Below, piece after piece: positions 29,029 to 36,474 of a stretch of 64,000 nt of DNA (within the stretch, counting starts at the first letter, position 1; each line of letters opens with the position of its first letter). The notes under the pieces are model-generated. The model was not told the DNA's origin. It made no database searches and was given only the letters and a program-made list of their open reading frames with translations. Position numbers and translations under genes: made by a program. The DNA comes from Victivallales bacterium. GTDB taxonomy: Bacteria; Verrucomicrobiota; Lentisphaeria; Oligosphaerales; Oligosphaeraceae. Location of the stretch: NCBI GenBank assembly GCA_017417585.1, contig JAFPYX010000043.1:20502-84501 (forward strand), read 5' to 3'.

Positions 29029-30435
29029 ATGAACGGCTTGAACAAATCTCATAACTTCCTAAAAGTCATCATTTTGTCAGTGACTTTCCTGACGTTTGCG
29101 GGCATTTGTGAGGATAATCTCGATGTCCCCGAACTGCCGCCTCCCTCCGCTGCGCGGCTGACTCCAGAGGTCCTGGCGGTCAAGAAGGCGTTGCCATGGG
29201 TTGTGAACATTGGAACCAATGAGCAGATCATCCAGGTCAACGACCCGTTTGCTCCATTTTTCATGGAATTCTTCAATCAGCGCCAGAATTTCCGTGCCAC
29301 CATGCAGTATTCTCCCATCGGCTCCGGAGTGATTGTTGATCCCCATGGACTCATCCTGACCAACGAACACGTCGTGCGCCGCGCACCGCAGATTGAGGTC
29401 CGGCTCTGGGACGGCACTGCGTATCCTGCTCGAATCGTCGGCTTCGATGCTCTCAATGACCTATGTCTTCTTCAGTTGACCGGAGATTACGATGGACATC
29501 CGCTTGCCTACGCAGACTTCGCCCGTGCCAACGACTTGATGCTGGGCGAGTCCGTCATCGCCATTGGCAATCCCTTTGGCCTGGAACACTCTGTTTCCCG
29601 CGGTGTCATCTCCGCATTCGACCGTTCGTTTTCCGAGGGGGATGTCTCCTTTGACGACATCATCCAGATTGACGCCGCCATCAACCCCGGAAATTCCGGA
29701 GGGCCTTTGATCAATCTTGACGGACAGCTGATCGGCATCAACCTGGCCATCAAAGCGGATGCGCAAGGCATTGGCTTTGCAATCCCCTTGGCCCGCATTG
29801 AGCATTTCCTCTCCTATTGGCTGACGCCTTCGCACTTTTCCGACCATTACCTTGGGCTGGCGGGGGCGGTGACTTCCTTTACCACGGATGGCATCCGCCT
29901 GCCGGAAATCCTCAATGGCAGCCCGTTGGCGCAGGCGGGCCTGAAAACTGGCGATGTGATAACAGCGGTGAATGGCGTGGAGGTAAGGCGCCCTATTGAT
30001 TTTGGACGGGCGCTTTGGACCTTGCAACCGGGGGAGGAGGTCACTCTAAAAGGAGTGGAAGGTGCCGAGTATGCCGTTGCATCCGCCATGATGACGCGTC
30101 AACGGCTTGTCGAGACGCGGCTGGGGTTGCGGGTGAAGGAACTTACCCCGGCAATTCGCAAGTCCATGGGTATTCCCGATGAGGTATCCGGGGTGATAGT
30201 CAGCGAAGTCATTTCCAATCCCGCGTATTCCAATCAGGCCGCCCAGTGGCATGAAATCATCAAGCGCGGCGACATCATCGTTCAGATCGACCATCGAAAT
30301 ATATTCAGTGGTGACGATTTGGCTGATGCCCTTCGTGAGACCTGCTCGGGGCAAGTGATGCAGCTGGGATTTTACTCGATTTCGCGGAATCGCCATCAGG
30401 CCGCGCCACTGGAAACCAATGCGCGGTTAAATTAA
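29029..30435 (+). CDS. HtrA/DegP-like periplasmic serine protease
   Basis: A 468-aa exported protease. There is a hydrophobic signal segment (about 11-26). The trypsin-like domain holds the triad His in LTNEHVV, Asp in ALNDLCLL and Ser in NPGNSGGPL. Two PDZ-like regions follow (about 280-350 and 370-455). This is the usual architecture of DegP/DegQ/HtrA quality-control proteases that degrade misfolded envelope proteins. The start at 29029 lacks a clear ribosome site but gives a complete signal peptide. Confidence 0.93.
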   Translation: MNGLNKSHNFLKVIILSVTFLTFAGICEDNLDVPELPPPSAARLTPEVLAVKKALPWVVNIGTNEQIIQVNDPFAPFFMEFFNQRQNFRATMQYSPIGSGVIVDPHGLILTNEHVVRRAPQIEVRLWDGTAYPARIVGFDALNDLCLLQLTGDYDGHPLAYADFARANDLMLGESVIAIGNPFGLEHSVSRGVISAFDRSFSEGDVSFDDIIQIDAAINPGNSGGPLINLDGQLIGINLAIKADAQGIGFAIPLARIEHFLSYWLTPSHFSDHYLGLAGAVTSFTTDGIRLPEILNGSPLAQAGLKTGDVITAVNGVEVRRPIDFGRALWTLQPGEEVTLKGVEGAEYAVASAMMTRQRLVETRLGLRVKELTPAIRKSMGIPDEVSGVIVSEVISNPAYSNQAAQWHEIIKRGDIIVQIDHRNIFSGDDLADALRETCSGQVMQLGFYSISRNRHQAAPLETNARLN

Positions 30436-30507
30436 TGCCGTTGCCATTTCTGGCATAATACCGTTGTTTTGTTTTTTCAACAGTCCATTCTTCACCTGTG
30501 TCAGAAT

Positions 30508-30885
30508 ATGTATTCGCGCAAAGGGTTGGCGCATCTGATTGATGCCTTTAAGTTCTCCTGTGAGGGGCTTTATGCCATGCGGAACGAAACGCCATTCCGG
30601 ATTGAGCTGGTGCTGGGGGTCTTGGCGGTCCCGTTGGCTTGGTTTCTGCCTGGGATGGATTTGGTCTGGCGTGTGATACTTACGCTTGCCTGGCTGGCTT
30701 TGCCGACGATGGAGATTGTCAATACGGCAATCGAGGCGGTTGTAGACTTGGTTTCGCCGGATTGGCATCCTTTGGCCAAAAAGGCCAAGGATTGTGCATC
30801 TGCGGCGGTGTTTTGTGTTGGAGTTGCCAACGTTATCGTATGGCTGGCCGCATTTTGGGATTGCTATGTCCGCGATTGGTTTTAG
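30508..30885 (+). CDS. dgkA: Diacylglycerol/undecaprenol kinase
   Basis: A 125-aa membrane enzyme with three hydrophobic segments and the DgkA signature MEIVNTAIEAVVDL containing the catalytic Glu; the N-terminal amphipathic region AFKFSCEGLYAMRNE is also typical. It phosphorylates diacylglycerol or undecaprenol with ATP in the inner membrane. ATG 30508 was chosen because the conserved region begins immediately after. Its end overlaps the convergent fumarase-subunit gene by four bases. Confidence 0.93.
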   Translation: MYSRKGLAHLIDAFKFSCEGLYAMRNETPFRIELVLGVLAVPLAWFLPGMDLVWRVILTLAWLALPTMEIVNTAIEAVVDLVSPDWHPLAKKAKDCASAAVFCVGVANVIVWLAAFWDCYVRDWF

Positions 30886-31499
30886 GCATTTAGACCGTGG
30901 ATTTGCTCTTGAGATATTCTGAAAACCTCGTCGTGGAGATTGCCGCCATGGGTGTCCATGGTGACAATTGCAGGGAAATCATTGACCCGTAGTTCCCACA
31001 TTGCCTCTGGAGAACCAAATTCCTTCAGGAAAAACACTTGATTGACACATTGGACCGCAGCGGCCAGCACCTGTGCGGCACCTCCCACCGCCGAGAGATA
31101 GACGCAGCCATATTCCTGTAGCGCGTGGAGTGTTTTGGCACCCATGCCACCTTTGCCGATGATTGCCCGGATGCCATAACGGCGGATTACCTTGGCCATA
31201 TAGGGTTCCTCGCGGGCGGAGGTCGTGGGGCCGGCTGCGGTCACATGCCACTTCCCAGACGATTCATCCTGTACCATGACAGGGCCGCAATGGTAAAGGG
31301 CGCTGCCTGCGAGTCGGAGTTCGTCGGGGAGAAGCGGCGTTTCGTCGGCAAGAAATTTATGGGCGGCATCCCGTGCTGTGTAGAGGATGCCGCTGAGCCT
31401 TACACGCTGGCCACATCTCAAGGCACGAATGGCCTTTTCTTCGAGAGGAATGCCCAGTTCGATTGTCGATTTCACCGGGGAGTTTTCGGAATTGGTCAT
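30882..31499 (-). CDS. Class I fumarate hydratase, beta (C-terminal) subunit
   Basis: A 205-aa protein matching the C-terminal domain of iron-sulfur fumarases and tartrate dehydratases: GPTTSAREEPYMAKVIRRYGIRAIIGKGGMG is the key active-site segment. In two-subunit forms it pairs with an alpha subunit that holds the 4Fe-4S cluster. No alpha-subunit gene is in this window. Its ATG overlaps the stop of the FtsB-like gene by four bases, an unusual partnership. Confidence 0.88.
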   Translation of the reverse strand: MTNSENSPVKSTIELGIPLEEKAIRALRCGQRVRLSGILYTARDAAHKFLADETPLLPDELRLAGSALYHCGPVMVQDESSGKWHVTAAGPTTSAREEPYMAKVIRRYGIRAIIGKGGMGAKTLHALQEYGCVYLSAVGGAAQVLAAAVQCVNQVFFLKEFGSPEAMWELRVNDFPAIVTMDTHGGNLHDEVFRISQEQIHGLNA

Positions 31500-31810
31500 G
31501 GTGTTGAAGGTGTGGTTGTAGTGGCGGAAGGTTCGGGAAGCTCCAGCTGATAGATCACCTCGCCGGGGCGGCTATAGCCGCGTCGGTCCCGTGCGATACG
31601 TTCAATTTCCTCCGGATCATTGTTTTTGATCTTGTCGATTTGCCGTTCCAGTTCTGCAATCTTTGTTTCGAGGAGTTCATGTTGCTCCTGCTGCTTTTGC
31701 AATTCTTCCTTGAGGCGGTTGATTTTTGTTGTCGGAGGAACAAACAGAAAGAGGCAGACGAGGATGATGACGGCAATAATAACTGTAATGAGCAAGTCGA
31801 TTCTGGACAT
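31496..31810 (-). CDS. FtsB/DivIC-like septum protein
   Basis: A 104-aa single-pass membrane protein: transmembrane segment at about residues 6-25, coiled coil of about 45 residues (INRLKEELQKQQEQHELLE...), then the DivIC motif NDPEEIERIARDRRGYSRPGEVIYQL. This is the topology of the FtsB/DivIC cell-division proteins that join FtsQ and FtsL at the septum. A short Thr/Pro tail follows. It overlaps the fumarase gene and lies downstream of the Aas-like gene on the same strand. Confidence 0.87.
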   Translation of the reverse strand: MSRIDLLITVIIAVIILVCLFLFVPPTTKINRLKEELQKQQEQHELLETKIAELERQIDKIKNNDPEEIERIARDRRGYSRPGEVIYQLELPEPSATTTTPSTP

Positions 31811-31851
31811 GGCGCTTGAGTTTGAGACGAGCCTGTTTGGGTATCCCAGGG

Positions 31852-34347
31852 TTATTTCATGGCTTCCCTGATTGACAGGGCGGTTAGGTTACTGAGCTCC
31901 TGGTAACTCTGTTCTGGACGTGGTACGATTGGCGGGAGGAAATGCACTTTGACCTTTTGACCATAGCGCGGCCACCTCTTCCCCCTGGGCAGGAGTTCGT
32001 AGGCGCCTTTGATGGCAATCGGTACGATGGGCACCTGTAGTTCCTTGGCCAGGATGGCGAAGGTTGGTTTGAAGAGGCTGAGCCCACCGTCCATGCTGCG
32101 GGTGCCTTCCGGAAAGATCATGATGTTCTTTCCCTGCCGCAGTGCGGCGGCGAGGGTTTGCAGCGAACGGCGGATGTCGCCGTTGAGTTCCATGACAATC
32201 ACATTGTGGGTGCGTGCGAAGTGTCGGGAAAAGACGCCATTGATATGCTTGGCGGTCGCGTAGCTGTAGGTATTGACGATAGTCTTGCTGTCAAGGAACG
32301 CGGTCAAGATGAAGGAGTCCAGGTAGCTCTGGTGGTTGGGGGCGAAAATGACCGGTCCGTCCGGGATGTTTTCCAGGCCGGCTTGTTCTAGTTTCGTTCC
32401 GAAGCATCCTAGGAACATTCGGGAGAGACCGTGCAGATGCCGATGGGACCAGCCTGGTTTTGGGAGGGTGACTTCAAGCGGCTCATTGAGGATGTCATGC
32501 CAGTTCAAAGCCTTGGCCTGAAGCTCGGCCCCTGGGATCGCCTGTTCGGAAAGGTGGGCGGCCAGCGTCCGGACAGTGGGGAAGTCCACCAGGGTTTCCT
32601 CACCGATTTGAACATGGAATGTGCTATTGAGATAGGTCACGAAGGCGACTTTGCCCAGCGAATCCACTCCGAGGTCAAGCTCGAAATGGTCATCCGGCAG
32701 GACTTTCTGGCCGGTGGTGTCCTCAAGATACTGATGGATCAGCTCGTATTCACGGGTGTTTGGGGCGGGCGGCGCGTCTTTGCGGGAGGCGCGGGCGGTC
32801 TGGGCAAGGAACTTGGAGAGTTCATGGCGCTTGAGCTTGCCGAGGCGGGTGCGGGGCAGCGGCTCGGAAATCAGCGCGAGCTTGAGAATTCGCTTGTAGG
32901 AGGCAGCATGCTCGTTGTAAGGCTCGATGACTTCGTCCAGAATGCTTTCCTCGATATTTAGAATGCGTCGTGCCTTAAGCGTATGGGAGTTGGGAAGCAC
33001 TATCAATTCAAGGGCGTCACCGTTGCCGATCAAGGCACATTCCTCGATGAGGCCGTTGGAGATCGCCATGACCTTCTGCTCGATCTCTTCCGGGGTGATG
33101 TTCTTGCCATTGCCCAAGATGATGAGTTCTTTCTTGCGCCCGGTGATGAAGACAAAATTGTCCTGGTCAATGAAACCCAGGTCCCCTGTATGGAACCAGC
33201 CATCTTTGTCGAAAACGGCGGCAGTCTCTTCCGGACGCTGCCAATAGCCAGGGGAGACATTCGGACCGCGGACCAGGATCTCGCCGTCCACGATTTTGGC
33301 CTCCTCGCCTGGAAGCAGCTGGCCGGAGGCGTTCTTGCGGAGCTTGCCCGGACGCGGGAAGGAGACCATGGGGGCTGTCTCAGACAGTCCATATCCAAGG
33401 AGTATCTCAATGCCGACTGCGCGCATGTCCCGAATGATATCGTCGTCCAATGCCGCACCGCCACAGGGGAAGTAGCGTCCTTTGCCGCCAAATGCGTCCT
33501 GGACCTTCTTGAAGATTTTCCGGGAGAGCCACAGCGAGTTGATGGCGCGGCAGAACTTGAAGAGCGCTGTGGCCAGCTTCGAGGCGCGAATCTGCTTCAT
33601 GATGCCATCGCGTAGCACGGTAAAAAGCTTTGGCACACCCACCAGCATGGTGACATGGTTGTCATGCATGGCGGCCTTGATGGTCTCGCCCTTGAGTTCC
33701 GGCACAATAACAATCGTCGAATGGATGGCAAGGGGCATCAGCATCGATGCCTGAAGCGGCAACACGTGGTGGAAGGGGAGCAGTGCCAGGTGCACGTCGT
33801 CCTCGCGGTAGATCGGCACGTCAATGGAGACGGAGTCCTGGTTCACGCGCAGATTCTTGATGGTGAGGATGACGCCTTTGGGGCGTCCGGTGGTCCCTGA
33901 GGTGTAGATGATGACGCCGATTTCCTCATCGGATATGTCTCTGAATGCCAAGGGCTTTTTACTGTCTGGCCCGGCAAGCTGCGGCACCTGGTCAACACGA
34001 AGAGCGCGGGCACCCAAATGGGGAGCCAAGGCAAGTGCAGCTTTGACATTTGGTTCCGTTTTCTCACTGCACCATACGACCTTGACGCCGGCATCTTGCA
34101 TCATGAACGCCAATTCCTCCGGACTGCTTTGCATGTCCATGGGAACGGGAATCTGGCAGTTCTGCCAGGCGCTAAAAAAAGCCATCGGCCATTCCGGCCG
34201 GTTTTCCAGCACCACGGCTATGCGATCCCCGGCCGAACCTCCGGCATGGGCGCTGAATTCATGCACCTTGCAAATCAACTCATGATAATTGATGCGCTGC
34301 TCGCCGTAGATGACGGCGATCTTGGATGAATCCTTGAGATATAACAT
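31852..34347 (-). CDS. Aas-like acyl-ACP synthetase/acyltransferase fusion
   Basis: An 831-aa three-part protein. Residues about 1-500 are an AMP-binding ligase (IIYTSGTTGRPKG; GYGLSETAPM; HTGDLGFID). About 535-610 is an acyl carrier protein with the phosphopantetheine serine in LGVDSLGK. About 640-831 is a PlsC-type acyltransferase (NHQSYLD for HX4D; FPEGTRS). It would activate a fatty acid, hold it on its own ACP and transfer it to lysophospholipid. ATG 34347 was preferred over TTG 34368. The built-in ACP differs from E. coli Aas, which uses a separate ACP. Confidence 0.88.
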   Translation of the reverse strand: MLYLKDSSKIAVIYGEQRINYHELICKVHEFSAHAGGSAGDRIAVVLENRPEWPMAFFSAWQNCQIPVPMDMQSSPEELAFMMQDAGVKVVWCSEKTEPNVKAALALAPHLGARALRVDQVPQLAGPDSKKPLAFRDISDEEIGVIIYTSGTTGRPKGVILTIKNLRVNQDSVSIDVPIYREDDVHLALLPFHHVLPLQASMLMPLAIHSTIVIVPELKGETIKAAMHDNHVTMLVGVPKLFTVLRDGIMKQIRASKLATALFKFCRAINSLWLSRKIFKKVQDAFGGKGRYFPCGGAALDDDIIRDMRAVGIEILLGYGLSETAPMVSFPRPGKLRKNASGQLLPGEEAKIVDGEILVRGPNVSPGYWQRPEETAAVFDKDGWFHTGDLGFIDQDNFVFITGRKKELIILGNGKNITPEEIEQKVMAISNGLIEECALIGNGDALELIVLPNSHTLKARRILNIEESILDEVIEPYNEHAASYKRILKLALISEPLPRTRLGKLKRHELSKFLAQTARASRKDAPPAPNTREYELIHQYLEDTTGQKVLPDDHFELDLGVDSLGKVAFVTYLNSTFHVQIGEETLVDFPTVRTLAAHLSEQAIPGAELQAKALNWHDILNEPLEVTLPKPGWSHRHLHGLSRMFLGCFGTKLEQAGLENIPDGPVIFAPNHQSYLDSFILTAFLDSKTIVNTYSYATAKHINGVFSRHFARTHNVIVMELNGDIRRSLQTLAAALRQGKNIMIFPEGTRSMDGGLSLFKPTFAILAKELQVPIVPIAIKGAYELLPRGKRWPRYGQKVKVHFLPPIVPRPEQSYQELSNLTALSIREAMK

Positions 34348-34652
34348 GACTGAATGACTTGGAAACAAATCGGAAACATCCTAAATATACATGGGGAACC
34401 ACGATGTGCATGGTTCACCGAAATTATTTGCGACATTTTTATGAAATCTGTCGCAAACACTGCCATTCCGGCGAGGAATTCCCACGATTTCCCAAGCGTA
34501 TTTGATAAAATCTATTACTATTTAATAATTAATAAATTATTTTTAATTTATTTGCGGTTTTCCGGTGGCAAATCCGAGGAGTGGAGATATTGTTGCGTCA
34601 AAGCCGACAGGGAATCACGTCATGGAATTTGGATGGCTTTGAGGAGTGTTCA
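34348..34652. other. 305-base divergent region between Aas-like and TpsB genes
   Basis: A+T-rich, without a gene. It contains a nine-base inverted repeat at 34427-34457 and a weaker dyad GAACCA/TGGTTC at 34396-34416. The A+T-richest part (34500-34560) lies nearest the TpsB gene and is the likely site of its promoter. Confidence 0.6.
34427..34457. promoter_or_regulatory. Inverted repeat TTTGCGACA/TGTCGCAAA
   Basis: Nine-base perfect arms at 34427-34435 and 34449-34457 with a 13-base spacer, in the divergent gap. The 22-base centre-to-centre spacing (two helical turns) suits a dimeric regulator. Confidence 0.5.
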
Positions 34653-36299
34653 ATGGATATCGCGAGAGGTTGTTTGCGAGGAATTCTGGCATTTTTAATC
34701 TGGTGCATGACGGGCTGGGGTGCATTGCCGCCAGACTCCGCCGTGCGGGTTGTGTCGATACAAGTCGAGGGTGATGCTGACGTTTTGACAAGCCTTCCCG
34801 GCTGGGAGGAGTTGTCGCAGGAAGTGCTTGGTCGTCCTATGTCATCTGCCGAGTTGGAGGAATTTCGGCTGCGGGTATTGAGCGTGCTTCAGAAAGACGG
34901 CTACCTCTTTTCCCAGGTGGAGCTTGGAGAGGAGATGCCGTCGGATGGCGTGCTGAAGATAAAAGTTGCCGGAGGACAGCTGGGCGAGTTCAGCGTGCGG
35001 CGCCATGGGCGCCATTATTCGCCACGTCAGATCATCGCTAAGCTGTCGGGTCGCAGCTCGACCTTCAATTATGCGGAATTCTGCAGACGCCTTTCGGCGG
35101 CGAATTCCGAGGACTTGAAAATCGATGTCACCTTGAAGCCGACATATCGAAACAACCAGCTGCTGGTGGATGTGGATGTGGATTATGAGGACTCCCTGCC
35201 GTTGCATGGCAGTCTGGCGCTGGTCAATGCTGCCGCGCCGGAGGCCAAGTCGTCGCTTCAATTACGGGGCGGATTGCAGATGCTCAACCTGGCCAGGTGC
35301 GACGATGTGCTGTCATTGCATTATGTAACGAATGGCGATGTAGGCGGAGAGGTCAATGCCATCTATGGTGTCTATCAGCTGCCGGTGGGGGAGAAGTGGG
35401 CTTTGACGCTCTTTGGCTCGTGGTCGAATTCTGCGTATGATGAGGTCTTCCATGATTTGGATATCCTAGGCAGGGGGTATTCCTACGGCTTTCAATGGGA
35501 GCGTGAGCTCTATCAGGACAGACGCCGCCGTCTGGCGTTGATGTTCGGCTGGCGTTATGCCAGCACGCAGAATCGCCTTCGCCTGAATTCGGAACTGATG
35601 GAACAGGGGAAGGCACGGGTGTCGATGCCATTTCTGGGAGTTTCCTACAGTGAATCGATTCCAGATTCTTGGCATGGTATCAATTTCGCCACCTTGAAAT
35701 TGAGCGGAAACCGGGCGGGAATGCTGGGGGCCTCAGAGGCTGCAGCCTTCCGCTCCGAAGGCCGCGGTGCCGATGGAACCCTATGGCAGACACGCCTTGC
35801 GGCAGCACGATTGCAGAGGCTTTTTGCTGGCGAGGAGAGTCCGGGGAAATGGACGCTGTTCATCCAGTTGAATGCGCTTTATTCCAGCGAAGCGGCCCCG
35901 AACGCCTGCCGGGATTATCTTGGTGGCTATGAAACGATCCGGGGCTACCAGGAAGCTGAAACCAGTGGTGACACTTTGTTGCATGGCAGCCTTGAATTGC
36001 GGACGCAATTGATGGGGAAGTGCGCGCCAGAGGCGGGTGCCGTCAATGCGGGGGGTCATTGCCACCTGCAAGGCCTTCTCTTCACGGATTTTGGTCTGGC
36101 GGTCAACCACGATGACAATCTTCCTGAAAATGGTCGCCGTAGGCACACCCAGCTGGTTTCGGCTGGAGCCGGTTTGCGGTTGGGCTGGGGTGACTCGCTT
36201 CAGGTTGCGTTGGATTATGCATTGCCATTGCGGCGGCATGCAACACCGGATACGCCGTCACACGGGCGCTGGCACTTCGCCGTCCGCCTGAGTTTTTAA
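34653..36299 (+). CDS. TpsB outer-membrane transporter (ShlB/FhaC family)
   Basis: A 548-aa two-partner-secretion transporter. A signal peptide of about 24 residues is followed by POTRA-like regions (about 30-190) and a beta-barrel ending in aromatic Phe (RLSF). The TpsB loop-6 motif appears as TIRGYQE (VRGY type). It should export the adjacent TpsA protein across the outer membrane. ATG 34653 has GAGGAG seven bases upstream; the frame is open to 34581. The next gene is its likely substrate, in the usual B-A order, 175 bases away. Confidence 0.9.
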   Translation: MDIARGCLRGILAFLIWCMTGWGALPPDSAVRVVSIQVEGDADVLTSLPGWEELSQEVLGRPMSSAELEEFRLRVLSVLQKDGYLFSQVELGEEMPSDGVLKIKVAGGQLGEFSVRRHGRHYSPRQIIAKLSGRSSTFNYAEFCRRLSAANSEDLKIDVTLKPTYRNNQLLVDVDVDYEDSLPLHGSLALVNAAAPEAKSSLQLRGGLQMLNLARCDDVLSLHYVTNGDVGGEVNAIYGVYQLPVGEKWALTLFGSWSNSAYDEVFHDLDILGRGYSYGFQWERELYQDRRRRLALMFGWRYASTQNRLRLNSELMEQGKARVSMPFLGVSYSESIPDSWHGINFATLKLSGNRAGMLGASEAAAFRSEGRGADGTLWQTRLAAARLQRLFAGEESPGKWTLFIQLNALYSSEAAPNACRDYLGGYETIRGYQEAETSGDTLLHGSLELRTQLMGKCAPEAGAVNAGGHCHLQGLLFTDFGLAVNHDDNLPENGRRRHTQLVSAGAGLRLGWGDSLQVALDYALPLRRHATPDTPSHGRWHFAVRLSF

Positions 36300-36474
36300 A
36301 CCGCCCCAGAAGCCATGGAACTTGTGGCAGTGCGTCTCGTCGTTGCCGGGAAATCCGCGAATTCAGAAATGACGAAGATGTTGTTGCGCAGAATGATGTG
36401 ATTCTTTGAGAAAACTTCGGAACTCCCGCGACTGGGCAGCCGAACGAGAGCGAATCAGACAACAAGGAGGAAAC

